Source: Selaginella moellendorffii
Lineage: Eukaryota; Streptophyta; Lycopodiopsida; Selaginellales; Selaginellaceae
NCBI RefSeq assembly: GCF_000143415.4
Contig: NW_003314287.1
Coordinates: 1,722,782-1,749,414 of the forward strand
Direction: 5' to 3'
Length of the DNA: 26,633 bases
Both the position numbers and the translations under genes were made by a program. Under the pieces are notes generated by a model, which saw only the letters and a program-made list of their open reading frames with translations, was not told the DNA's origin and made no database searches. This document shows, piece by piece, positions 11,047-19,564 of this stretch; positions within the stretch are counted from its first letter, which is position 1, and each line of letters starts with the position of its first letter.

Positions 11047-11305
11047 TATTCTACCATTTAATAGTTGTTATTCATTTAGATTAATCTTGTATTTATAATT
11101 TATAGACATGTTTATAATTTATAAACTTTCTTAAAAATTTCTATTATATTCTAGTTTATTCTACCATCTAATGGTTGATATTCAATAAAATTAATCTTAT
11201 GTTCATAAATTATAAATATGTTTATAATTATAAACTTCCATTAATAAATAAGAATAACACTAAGCATTGCTATATGCAACATGCAGCAAATTATTTTATA
11301 TGTAA
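11047..11305 (+). repeat. AT-rich dispersed repeat, copy 1
   Basis: This stretch aligns in the same orientation with 20031-20295. Landmarks shared in order are TTTAATRGTTGTTATTCATT, TTTATAATTTATAAACTTT, TCTAGTTTATT, ATTAATAAATAA, GGAATAACACTA-like and GCATAC/ATGC-rich ends. Within copy 1 a segment of about 80 bp is itself duplicated (about 11051-11130 and 11161-11235). It has no coding capacity and no terminal inverted repeats that I can see; it could be a decayed MITE or LTR piece. Confidence 0.65.
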
Positions 11306-11325
11306 ACTCACAACTTTGTATGTCT

Positions 11326-11660
11326 TTGGGGCAAAGATGCTAAGTGTGGAAGCATCAAGCGAGCTCGCAGCCAGTTCAATTCAACCTAGCAGAAAGACAT
11401 TGTTTTCTGGAACTCCATGATCACCCTCTACAGTCAGAATGGTCACGGTAGAGAAGCTCTACAGCTTTTCAGAGACATGGTTCACGCTGGCAATGGAGTG
11501 GAGTTGAGGAGTGCTCTCTCCGCGTGCAGCCATTTTCGGCCCACAGATATTTCTTGAGCAAGACTATGGAGTTTCGCCCACGATAGGGCACTACATTTGC
11601 ATCATCGATCTTCTGGCGAGAGGTGGACGAGCGTCGGCTGCTCGCGAAGATCAAGGCAAA
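11326..11660 (+). pseudogene. PPR gene fragment, plus strand
   Basis: One frame reads DAKCGSIKRARSQF, then a TAG at 11387-11389, then DIVFWNSMITLYSQNGHGRE and the ...LRSALSACSHF signature of plant PLS-type PPR proteins, ending at TGA 11555-11557. A different frame then gives DYGVSPTIGHYICIIDLLAR, the segment that normally follows, so there is at least one indel. The stretch covers the last few repeats of a PPR protein, begins abruptly after the AT-rich repeat and lacks an E domain. It lies on the opposite strand to the two intact PPR genes, so it is a separate broken copy. Confidence 0.8.
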
Positions 11661-12162
11661 GCTGGGAAAGCAGCAGTAAAGCCTTCAGCGGAATCTCGAG
11701 CTCTTCAGCAAGTTGGAGACATTTTTCTTCTCGTTGGCGATTCCAGTACAATAGTGTTGCTGCCATCGCTGCTGAATGATTCTCGGCTTGGATGAAAAGC
11801 AGGGGACGCCACCTTTTTGAGTTTTGAAACTCTCGACTAGCGAGTTCTACTTCTACTGCCGGACGACAAGTTTGATCACGCAGCTTGTATATCGAACACA
11901 GCAGTGCATATGGTCTCTCGGGATCCAGCTTAAACGCCTGATGTGCCGCTCGTCCTCCCCTCTGGGAGTCCTTGTACGCAATAACGTCCACAGCGCCCCC
12001 AGCATACATCTGCCACAGCAAGTTTCCACAATCCCGGCTACAATCGAGGCCACCCTCTGCCAATTCCGCGTTCTGGCACATCTCCGCAAGATCTCCACAT
12101 AATTTCTGGAAGCATCCGTGCAAAGACCACGAAAGGAAGAGAAAGATAACACCATCAAACAT
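11602..12162 (-). CDS. Uncharacterised 186-residue ORF, possibly PPR-derived
   Basis: An uninterrupted minus-strand frame starts 52 bases after the stop of the second PPR gene. The middle (AAHQAFKLDPERPYALL) resembles the E1 motif at the C-terminus of PLS-type PPR proteins, and an earlier part (CGNLLWQMYAGG) recalls the segment that opens many of their repeat arrays. If both readings are right, the frame is the two ends of a PPR gene joined after loss of the middle. The C-terminal third is Leu-rich and helical, with no motif I know. It partly overlaps the plus-strand PPR fragment, so one of the two may be fortuitous. It could equally be a non-coding remnant. Confidence 0.35.
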   Translation of the reverse strand: MFDGVIFLFLSWSLHGCFQKLCGDLAEMCQNAELAEGGLDCSRDCGNLLWQMYAGGAVDVIAYKDSQRGGRAAHQAFKLDPERPYALLCSIYKLRDQTCRPAVEVELASREFQNSKRWRPLLFIQAENHSAAMAATLLYWNRQREEKCLQLAEELEIPLKALLLLSQLCLDLREQPTLVHLSPEDR

Positions 12163-12214
12163 CCATAGCTCGCTCTCTTTCTTTCATTTGATCAATGACC
12201 AATCAAACTATTGT

Positions 12215-14068
12215 TTAGATATTGTCAAGATCATCATCGTTGTGGAGCTTCCAAGCGCTTGTTCTCGCCGCCTCGCTCGGCTCAAACGGCATGCTCACAA
12301 CGAGCTCCTCGGCCTCGTCTGCTCGACCAGATCGTCCCAGCAGATCCACCAAGCACCAGAAATGACTTGGAGCGACCTCTTCGCCATAGTCCTCCCCAAT
12401 CGACACGAAAAACTCTCGACCCCTGTTGATCCATCCTACGTGACTACACGCTGATAGAACACCCACGAATGTCACATCGTTGGGACGAGCTCCCTCGAGC
12501 AACATCTCCTCAAAGAGCTCCAAAGCTTCTTTGCTATGCCCATTTTGGGCATATGCCACCACCATTGCATTCCACGACACTATCGTTTGCTCCAAGAGAC
12601 CATCAAAGATCAACCTTGCTATTCCAAGTTTCCCGTGCTTTGCGTACATGTTCAGGAGCGCAGTCCCAACGGAGGGATCATCTGCAAGTTTACGATCCTT
12701 GACACAGGCATGGATCTCTTGTCCTTGGCTAAGAAATCCCTTGTGTTGGCAAGCATCAAAAATGCTAATGAAAGTCACCTTGTCTGGATGGATTCCTTCC
12801 AAGTCCATTGCTTGAAACAAGCCCAGAGCTCCAGCAGCATCGGCATTCTGGGCATATGCCGCGAGCATGGCCGTCCAGCAAACGAGATCACGCTTTGGCA
12901 TCTGGTTGAACAGATCTCTCGCCATGAGAACGTTTCCGTGAAGACCATACGCGCCAATCATGGTGATCCAAGCAACATTGTCACGGACGCTCATTTCGTC
13001 AAAAATTTTCCTTGCCTGTTTCGTATGCCCAAAACGGCCATAAGCTGAAAGCATGACAGTCTGAGCGACTAAGTCCGGATCAGCCATCTGATTATAAATC
13101 TCGCTGGCGGCCTCGATGTCACCTTCTTTACCGTATGCAGCAAGAAGAGCAGTATGGGTTCTCGTTTCCATTTGAGATTTGCTAGCTACGAGCTTTAAAC
13201 AATCTTCCATATACCCAGCTCGGGCATATGCTGCAACCATATTGCTCAAAGCGATATCGTCCCATTCGGGCATCTCTTCAAATGTTGTTCTTGCTTGGAT
13301 CAAAAGATTTGCTCGGGTGTAAGCGGCTACAAGAGATGTCCAAGACAGTAGACTCCTTTGAGGTGATCTCATAAAAGATTGTTTTGCCGCCTCGATATGC
13401 CCATTCTGGGCATACGCTGCCGCTAGAGCATCCCACGAGACAATACTGTGCTCTGGAACGGCATCAAACAATCTCTTTGCCTGGGTGACGTTTGCGTTAA
13501 CTTGGACGTAAGCCGCGATCATGGTGTTCCAAGTGTAAGCGTCGTGCTCAGGGATCCGATCAAACGTTTCTTGAGCGAGCTCCATATCTCGAGCTTCGGC
13601 ATAGCCACCAAGCATTGTGTTCCAGGCCAGCAAATTCTTCCAGGGCATTGCATCGAAGTATTTTCGAGCTCTCTCCACATCGCCATCTTGGACCAAAGCT
13701 CTTATGATTGTCACCCACGACGATTGATTCTTGCCTGGAGCAATCGCAAACAAGTCCCGGGCCTCATCCATATGCCCTTTTCGGGCATACGCGCTGATCA
13801 TGAAGTTCCACGATGAGATTTGCTTCTCTCGAATGCGATCGAACACTTCCTCTGCCTCCTTGATGTTGCTACACTTCCCATAAATCTGGATAAGCAAATT
13901 TCCCAGGAGAGCTTCGTGTTGTAGGCCGGCATCAGTGATTTTGCGGTGGATTTTGTGGCTCTCCGCCAAGTTTCTCGTTTGGAGGCAGCTTTTGAGCTCA
14001 CTCAAGAACGATTCTTTGCATGGCACCGAGCCAAAGAATCGAAGAGAAAGACCCCTGGATGACCACAT
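12215..14068 (-). CDS. PPR protein, PLS class, truncated E domain (downstream gene of tandem pair)
   Basis: This 617-residue intronless ORF encodes a sequence-specific organellar RNA-binding protein of the plant PLS class. The N-terminus (MWSSRGLSLRFFGS) is basic, Ser/Arg-rich and without acids, like a mitochondrial or plastid presequence. From about residue 50 to 390 a run of roughly 31-residue repeats of S type follows, such as NTMIAAYVQ and SWDALAAAYAQNGH. Longer L/P repeats then run from about 391 to 570, including VTFISIFDAC and VTFVGVLSACSHVGW. An E1 motif begins at MPFEPSEA (about 593) but ends after some 25 residues, so E1 is incomplete and E2, E+ and DYW are absent. The first ATG fits the presequence. 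It is a clear paralogue of the upstream gene. Whether it still works without a full E domain is open. Confidence 0.88.
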   Translation of the reverse strand: MWSSRGLSLRFFGSVPCKESFLSELKSCLQTRNLAESHKIHRKITDAGLQHEALLGNLLIQIYGKCSNIKEAEEVFDRIREKQISSWNFMISAYARKGHMDEARDLFAIAPGKNQSSWVTIIRALVQDGDVERARKYFDAMPWKNLLAWNTMLGGYAEARDMELAQETFDRIPEHDAYTWNTMIAAYVQVNANVTQAKRLFDAVPEHSIVSWDALAAAYAQNGHIEAAKQSFMRSPQRSLLSWTSLVAAYTRANLLIQARTTFEEMPEWDDIALSNMVAAYARAGYMEDCLKLVASKSQMETRTHTALLAAYGKEGDIEAASEIYNQMADPDLVAQTVMLSAYGRFGHTKQARKIFDEMSVRDNVAWITMIGAYGLHGNVLMARDLFNQMPKRDLVCWTAMLAAYAQNADAAGALGLFQAMDLEGIHPDKVTFISIFDACQHKGFLSQGQEIHACVKDRKLADDPSVGTALLNMYAKHGKLGIARLIFDGLLEQTIVSWNAMVVAYAQNGHSKEALELFEEMLLEGARPNDVTFVGVLSACSHVGWINRGREFFVSIGEDYGEEVAPSHFWCLVDLLGRSGRADEAEELVVSMPFEPSEAARTSAWKLHNDDDLDNI

Positions 14069-14092
14069 AAACAGGGCAATGGTATATATGCC
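14069..14092 (-). other. 24-nt spacer between two in-frame PPR ORFs
   Basis: The TAG of the upstream ORF (14095-14093 on the minus strand) is followed by only 24 nt, eight codons without a stop, before the ATG of the downstream ORF in the same frame. This is too short for a conventional promoter, 3' UTR and terminator. The pair may be transcribed together, be one gene broken by a stop, or use a promoter inside the upstream ORF. Confidence 0.85.
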
Positions 14093-16048
14093 CTACTTGG
14101 GCATATGATGCGCAAGGCGCTGGATCTTTCCGGCTTCTCCAAAGATGTTGGAAAGAAGAATGTACGAAGACAGTGGAAAGTCCTTCTCTTTCTCCTTGCC
14201 CGAGTAGATGCCTCCGAGATTATCACACTCCTTGGCGATTCGTGCTGCTCGATCCATATCTTTGTGCAGCTTGCAAGCGCCAAGCAAGCTCATCCATGCA
14301 ACTTCATTCGGCTCAAACGGCATTGCTTTCAGGAGCTCCTCTGCCTCTCCCACTCGTCCCGATCGACCAAGAAGATCTACCATGCAAACGAAGTGCTCGC
14401 AGCTCGGCTCCCCAATCCCAAAATCTCGAGTTATTGCTAGGAAGTGCTGGTACCCTTCGTTTAGCCACCCCGCATGGCTACAAGCGGCAAGAATGCCCAT
14501 GATAGTTACATCGTTGGGAGGCATACCCTGCAACGCCATATCGTTAAAGAGCTCCAGAGCTTCGGTGTTATGCCCGTTTTGGGCATACGCAACGATCATC
14601 GCAGTCCACGAAACAACATCTTGGGTTTTTAATGTGTTGAAAATGGTTCTCGCCTCGCCAACTTTCCCCGTTCGAGCGTAGAAGTTGAAGATCGCTGTTC
14701 CAACCGCGACATCGGTCTCGAGATCATTGCCAAGAATAGATGAGTGGATGATCTTGCCTTCGGCAATGCAGCCACGCTCGAGGCACGAATCGAAAATGCT
14801 GATCAAGGTGATTTTGTCCACTGGAACTCCTTCCAGGTCCATCGATCCAAAAAGCTCCAGAGCCTCTCGAACTCGTCCATACTGGACATGCGAAGCGATG
14901 ATCGCCGTCCAAGCCACCGAGTCTCGATTCTCCAATCTGTCAAACATCTTCCGGGCTTCTTGGAGACGGCCGAGCTGCGCAAAAGCCCCCAGCATTGCCG
15001 TCCACGCCACCATATCCGGAGAGGGCATCCTCTCGAAGAGTTTTACTGCCTCCTCGAGCTCTCCATTCCGAGCGTGAGTACTGATCATCACTGTCCACGG
15101 CCTTTTGCTTCCCTCTGGCGAGACTTCCAGCAGACCTTTTGCACAATCCATGCGATCGTGTTGTGTGTATGCCGCGATCATCGTGCTCCAAGCCATGTCA
15201 TCTCGATCTGGCATCTCATCAAAGAGATTTCTAGCCTCTTCTACTCGACCGTTTTTCGCTAGAGCCGTGACCATCGACGTCCAGCAAACGATGGATCTCT
15301 TTGGAAGCTTGTCAAACACATCTTTCGCTTCTTGCGAATACCCCTTTTGTGCGTAAGCGGCTATCAAAGCACTCCATGAGACTACTGTTCTTTCGGGAAC
15401 ACGATCAAACAGATCCTTTAAAAGATTCTCTTGAGATTCACGGAGAAACGCTGCCATCATCGTGTTCCACGTGAAAACATCCTTCTGGGGGATATTGTCA
15501 AAGAGCACTGCTGTAACGACGAATTCTCCACTATGGGCAAATGCTTTCAAGAGCGTGTTCCACGAAAGTAAGTTTCGCACGGGCATAGAATCAAAAATAA
15601 GTTTCGCTTGAATGGAGTCGCCAACTTTTGCATAAGCGGAGATCATGGTGTCAAAAGAAACAGCGTCTTTCTTTCTCATGCTATCGAACATAGATCGAGC
15701 GGTCTTGATATACCCGTTTTGGGCATATGCTCCCATAAGTATGTTCCACGAGTAGGAGTTTTTCCGTGTGATCCCATCAAACACCAGCTTCGCGTCCTCA
15801 ACACTGCCGCATCTTCCAAACATTTGTACTAGCACATTGCCGAAGTAGCGATCGCGATCGAAGCCACCGAGCTTGGAAAGCGAAGCCTGGATTCGTCGCC
15901 CAAGACCCACGTCCCTGCTTGCGCCGCACCGCTGGAGCAAATCCAGGAATCCTGTGTGATTGAGCTCTCCCTCGGCCATCAGTCGCTCAAGATCTTGATT
16001 GAGGTTCGCGAGACCGTCGTCCACGAGGCATGAGAAACGCCGTCGCAT
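14093..16048 (-). CDS. PPR protein, PLS class with E motif (upstream gene of tandem pair)
   Basis: This 651-residue intronless ORF has about 16 PPR-type repeats. The first L-like unit is near residue 37, and a long run of 31-residue S repeats spans about 68-376 (for example SWNILMGAYAQNGY, VSWSALIAAYAQKGY, AWSTMIAAYTQ). L and P repeats follow to about 580 (ITLISIFDSC, VTIMGILAACSHAGW, CMVDLLGRSGR). An E-type tail (MPFEPNEVAWMSLLGACKLH) from about 577 runs to SYILLSNIFGEAGK and stops at residue 651; there is no DYW deaminase. Such proteins bind organellar transcripts for editing, splicing or stability; E-class members need a partner deaminase to edit. The N-terminus (MRRRFSCL) is basic but a weak targeting signal. 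The copia insertion begins 153 bases upstream of the ATG and may affect expression. Confidence 0.92.
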   Translation of the reverse strand: MRRRFSCLVDDGLANLNQDLERLMAEGELNHTGFLDLLQRCGASRDVGLGRRIQASLSKLGGFDRDRYFGNVLVQMFGRCGSVEDAKLVFDGITRKNSYSWNILMGAYAQNGYIKTARSMFDSMRKKDAVSFDTMISAYAKVGDSIQAKLIFDSMPVRNLLSWNTLLKAFAHSGEFVVTAVLFDNIPQKDVFTWNTMMAAFLRESQENLLKDLFDRVPERTVVSWSALIAAYAQKGYSQEAKDVFDKLPKRSIVCWTSMVTALAKNGRVEEARNLFDEMPDRDDMAWSTMIAAYTQHDRMDCAKGLLEVSPEGSKRPWTVMISTHARNGELEEAVKLFERMPSPDMVAWTAMLGAFAQLGRLQEARKMFDRLENRDSVAWTAIIASHVQYGRVREALELFGSMDLEGVPVDKITLISIFDSCLERGCIAEGKIIHSSILGNDLETDVAVGTAIFNFYARTGKVGEARTIFNTLKTQDVVSWTAMIVAYAQNGHNTEALELFNDMALQGMPPNDVTIMGILAACSHAGWLNEGYQHFLAITRDFGIGEPSCEHFVCMVDLLGRSGRVGEAEELLKAMPFEPNEVAWMSLLGACKLHKDMDRAARIAKECDNLGGIYSGKEKEKDFPLSSYILLSNIFGEAGKIQRLAHHMPK

Positions 16049-16200
16049 TGTAATTCTTTCCTAGGATTCCTTCCAACGCATCGCGACCTACTCCTCTTCC
16101 GACCTACGATCGCTCTCCGCTGGGTGATCACTCTTTAAGCACGACGGCCATCGAAACACCTTCCTGGTGTTCGGCAATGCGGCAGCTTGGACGAATCCCG
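16049..16200 (-). promoter_or_regulatory. Remaining 5' leader and proximal promoter of the PPR gene
   Basis: Only 152 bases separate the PPR start codon from the copia 5' LTR, on whose far side the original upstream sequence continues at 19689. No TATA box is evident. The function is inferred from position. Confidence 0.4.
16196..16200. repeat. Target-site duplication, left copy (copia element)
   Basis: TCCCG precedes the 5' LTR and recurs exactly at 19684-19688 after the 3' LTR. Confidence 0.92.
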
Positions 16201-16319
16201 TGTTAATATTCAGGGGAATATGCCGACAAGCTGAAGAGTCAACGGTCGCGACAGTTAGACTGAGATAGATTATAACAGCGTGTTATCAATCCAATCTCTA
16301 GTTGAGTCGATTCGTTTCA
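16201..16319 (+). repeat. 5' LTR of the copia element
   Basis: This 119-bp LTR starts TGTTAATATT and ends TTCGTTTCA. It is identical to 19565-19683. The LTR is very short for a Ty1/copia element. Confidence 0.97.
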
Positions 16320-16331
16320 TGGTATCGGAGC
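16320..16331 (+). promoter_or_regulatory. Primer-binding site, initiator tRNA-Met type
   Basis: TGGTATCGGAGC directly follows the 5' LTR and differs at one position from TGGTATCAGAGC, complementary to the 3' end of plant initiator tRNA-Met, the common primer of Ty1/copia elements. Confidence 0.88.
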
Positions 16332-16366
16332 TGAGATTCTGATCAAGACGAGTTTCTCGCAGCAGC

Positions 16367-19300
16367 ATGTCTCCGTCGTCGTCGCAAGTGCTCGAAGTCT
16401 ACGATGGCAAAGATTTTCCGTCGTGGAAACTTCAGATGCAACTCTACTTCCTGGAAAAGGATCTGTGGAATGTGGTGAGGGGAAAGGAACGGCGACCTCC
16501 ATCACCAGTCCGGCAGACCAAGAAGAAAGCGAAGGAGGGTGAAGAAGAAACAAAGGATGAGGATCCGGTGGACACCTTGAAAGCAGAGCGCAAGGATTGG
16601 GATGCCAAGAACGACAAGGCGTTGGGCATCTTAGGTCGCGCTCTGGCAAAAAGATACAGGAGCCACCTGAACATGGAGGATACAGCGAAGGCGAATTGGG
16701 AGAAGATCTGCCAGGTTTTTGGCACATGCAGCAGGGCACGGTTGATCGATCTGAAAACCCAGTTCAACGGGTGTCAACAGGGCAGTAGTTCAGTAAATGA
16801 CTATGCCAGTCGCCTTATGGGCCTTGCACAGCAGATCACTGACGCTCAGGAGAATCCGGTCGGTGATGACGAGCTCACATCAGCGCTGTTCAAGGGACTC
16901 TCCACAACCTTACTCGTTTCTGGAGCCCATCTCATGAATTCTCACCTCACCTTTGAGGAGATTGTTGCAGAACTCTCAGCTCTTGAGAACTTCCTCAGCC
17001 CCGAGGAAAAGAACAAGGAGGAGAAGGTAGAACTTGCTCTGTTCACAGCAAACAGCAAGCGGTCAACCACAGTGTGGGATCGGCTGGGCCCAGTGAATAA
17101 GGTGGACAAAGGCGGCACCAGCAAGAGCAAGCGCAGCAAACGTGATGACAGATGCAACGCATGCAAAGCACCAGGTCATTTTGCCAGAGACTGCACTCAT
17201 GCTGAGGCAAAGAAGGCATGGCAGGCCAGGAAGGATGCGATGGCGAAGAAAGGCAAGAAGAAGCAGGTGGCAAACTATGCAAAATCTGCTCATTCGAAGA
17301 GAGAGGCAGCAACTTCAGATGAGGAAGATGAAGATGAAGCTGAGTGCCATGACAGTCTGTTCATGGCAAGGAGGGTGAGTGCAGAGAAGCACCAGAGTCA
17401 CCAGTCGACACAGCCCGATCGAGTGAGTACAGTCAGTACCACAGCAGCAGAGGTTGTGTGGGTCGACTCCGGAGCAAACCAGCACATGACACACGTCCGA
17501 GAGCTGTTCTCCAAGCTGCTACCAGTCAAGGACCAGAGGATTTACCTAGGCGATGACTACTCTCATGAAGTGAAAGGTGTGGGGACAATTCAGGTGCAGC
17601 TAGCATCTGGACAAGTGGTTCCCATTCACAACGTGTACTACGTTCCTGGAGTCCCGAAGACGCTGTTCTCAGTCGGGAAGATCGCTGATCATGGCCTTAA
17701 AGTCGAGTTTGACAACAATGGCTGCAGGATCAAAGGATCAGATGACAAGATGCTGGCCAGTGGACGTAGGTACTCGGGCCTTTACAGGCTGAATGCAGAA
17801 GTGATCCAGCCACAGCGGTTGTGCTACGCCGGTGCCCAGAAGGCAGTCGACACTGCGACTTGGCACAGGAGATTGGGTCACACCAACCAGCAGGCGTTGA
17901 AGCAGCTAAGCAAGCAGGAGCTGGTGATCGGCCTCCGCATAACTCCTCCAGCAGGTGGCAGCTCGTTTTGCGAGCCGTGTGCACTGGGTAAAGCTCACAG
18001 GCTCCCTCATCCAACTGCATCCACTAACCGAGCTAAGGGAATCCTGGACTTGGTTCACTCTGATGTTGGCACGATGCCGAATATGTCCAGAGACGGGAAA
18101 CAGTACTTTGTCACGTTCGTGGACGATTTTTCTCGCATCGTGGCCATCAAGTTCCTGAGGAAGAAATCAGAGGTGTTCCAGAAGTTCAAGGACTACAAAG
18201 CTCAGGTGGAGCTCCAGACAGGAAAGCTGATCAAGGCATTCAGGAGCGATGGCGGTGGCGAGTTTGTGTCGAGAGAATTTGATGAGTTTTGTAGTTCAGC
18301 TGGAATACAACGTCAATTCTCCATCCCAGACACTCAGCAGCAGAACGGTGTAGCAGAGAGGATGAACAGAACGCTGCAAGATGTAGCAAGAACCCTGCTG
18401 GAAGACTCAGGCCTTCCAAAGTTTTTTTGGTGTGAGGCGATGGAGACCGCCGCTTATCTGAGGAACAGACAGCTCACTGTTGCAGTTTCGGGTCAAACTC
18501 CCTATCAAGCTTGGTATGGGAGTAAACCAGACATCAGCCATCTGCGAGTGTTCGGGAGTGTCTGCTACGCTCATGTAAAGCGACATCATCGCAGCAAGCT
18601 TGAAAGAACCAGTCAGAAGTGTGTTCTCGTCGGCTACTCCGAACAGATGAAAGGCTACAAGTTGTTCAACCTGGAGACTCAGAAGTTGATCGTGGCCAGA
18701 GATGTCATCTTCGATGAGACCAGAACTTACGGCACTCGGGCCCTCCCACCACCGCCAACTTTGGTATCGCCCGAGGTTACCTCGGACTCGGATAACTCGG
18801 ATGAAGAAGTTAGGGCAGCGAGTTATGGGAGAACGAGGAGCGGACGCCAGCCAGGTACGCAGGGTTCAGCCACAGGGCATGGAGCTGGTGGGAGCCAGCG
18901 TGATCTAGGGCCAGGTTCAGCAATCGGAGCTGGAGTTAGTGAGCCTCCAGCTGCAGGTGGCGGTAATCCGATCTCACCAGCGGGTGGGAGTCAGGCCGAT
19001 CAGGGGGGGAGCTCTCAAGCGAGTGATCAGGCAGTGGGTCTTGATCAGCAGGCTTCAGATGGCAGAGAGGTTGCCGTTTCAGCTCCACCGTTACGTCGAT
19101 CCACTCGAGTAACAAAGCTCACAGAGGCAGGGCACCAGTACCAGGAGCAGCGTGATCTTGCTGTTGCCAAGCGTGAGTCCAGAGCAGAGGCTAAGGCAGT
19201 GAGAGAAAGAGCAGCATCGGCTCCTCAAGCAGCCAAGGAGTGCATTTGGCTGAGAACTTTGCTGGACGGGCTCAGCTATAAGCAGGAGGAAGCGACGGAG

Positions 19301-19534
19301 CTCTTCTGCGATAATCAAGGAGCCATAGCATTGGCGAAAAATCCGAAGTTCCATCGCAGGACCAAGCACATTCAGGTTCAGTTCCATTTTATACGTGAAC
19401 AGGTTGCTCTGCAGACTGTGGAGCTGGTCTACTGCACTACCAAGGAGATGGTGGCGGATATCTTCACCAAAGCTCTTGCTCCAGCTCTGTTCCAGCAGCA
19501 TGCACAAGCACTTGGAGTGCAGCCAAAGAACTGA
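16367..19534 (+). CDS. Copia Gag-Pol polyprotein with RT deleted
   Basis: This 1055-residue frame starts at the first ATG after the primer site. Gag spans about 1-250 (DFPSWKLQMQLYFLEKDLW; FEEIVAELSALENFL). The zinc knuckle is C263-C266-H271-C276. The aspartic protease centre is VDSGA with D367. The integrase zinc finger is H500, H505, C535 and C538; the catalytic triad is D566, D628 and E664, with 35 residues between the last two. The integrase C-terminal module is near 750-800 (CVLVGYSEQMKGYKLFN). A Gly/Ser/Gln-rich linker (about 800-905) and RRSTRVTKLTEAG follow. From about 949 the frame is only the end of RNase H (AAKECIWLRTLL, DNQGAIALAKNP, TKHIQVQFHFIR, VADIFTKAL). RT and most of RNase H, normally some 400 residues, are gone without a frame break. 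Confidence 0.93.
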   Translation: MSPSSSQVLEVYDGKDFPSWKLQMQLYFLEKDLWNVVRGKERRPPSPVRQTKKKAKEGEEETKDEDPVDTLKAERKDWDAKNDKALGILGRALAKRYRSHLNMEDTAKANWEKICQVFGTCSRARLIDLKTQFNGCQQGSSSVNDYASRLMGLAQQITDAQENPVGDDELTSALFKGLSTTLLVSGAHLMNSHLTFEEIVAELSALENFLSPEEKNKEEKVELALFTANSKRSTTVWDRLGPVNKVDKGGTSKSKRSKRDDRCNACKAPGHFARDCTHAEAKKAWQARKDAMAKKGKKKQVANYAKSAHSKREAATSDEEDEDEAECHDSLFMARRVSAEKHQSHQSTQPDRVSTVSTTAAEVVWVDSGANQHMTHVRELFSKLLPVKDQRIYLGDDYSHEVKGVGTIQVQLASGQVVPIHNVYYVPGVPKTLFSVGKIADHGLKVEFDNNGCRIKGSDDKMLASGRRYSGLYRLNAEVIQPQRLCYAGAQKAVDTATWHRRLGHTNQQALKQLSKQELVIGLRITPPAGGSSFCEPCALGKAHRLPHPTASTNRAKGILDLVHSDVGTMPNMSRDGKQYFVTFVDDFSRIVAIKFLRKKSEVFQKFKDYKAQVELQTGKLIKAFRSDGGGEFVSREFDEFCSSAGIQRQFSIPDTQQQNGVAERMNRTLQDVARTLLEDSGLPKFFWCEAMETAAYLRNRQLTVAVSGQTPYQAWYGSKPDISHLRVFGSVCYAHVKRHHRSKLERTSQKCVLVGYSEQMKGYKLFNLETQKLIVARDVIFDETRTYGTRALPPPPTLVSPEVTSDSDNSDEEVRAASYGRTRSGRQPGTQGSATGHGAGGSQRDLGPGSAIGAGVSEPPAAGGGNPISPAGGSQADQGGSSQASDQAVGLDQQASDGREVAVSAPPLRRSTRVTKLTEAGHQYQEQRDLAVAKRESRAEAKAVRERAASAPQAAKECIWLRTLLDGLSYKQEEATELFCDNQGAIALAKNPKFHRRTKHIQVQFHFIREQVALQTVELVYCTTKEMVADIFTKALAPALFQQHAQALGVQPKN

Positions 19535-19554
19535 CGCAACGTTGACGTTCAGCT

Positions 19555-19564
19555 TGAGTGGGAG
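19555..19564 (+). promoter_or_regulatory. Polypurine tract of the copia element
   Basis: TGAGTGGGAG lies directly before the 3' LTR, where plus-strand synthesis is primed. It is short and has T interruptions, as is common in copia elements. Confidence 0.6.

Noticed and set aside
12536-13048. 170-codon plus-strand frame inside the downstream PPR gene
   Set aside because: It is antisense to a clear PPR coding region, and repeat codon periodicity opens such shadow frames.
16317-16739. 140-codon minus-strand frame (Pro/Ser/Cys-rich)
   Set aside because: Antisense shadow of copia gag that begins inside the element; no family resemblance.
19091-19507. 138-codon minus-strand frame
   Set aside because: Antisense of the copia RNase H tail; no independent support.
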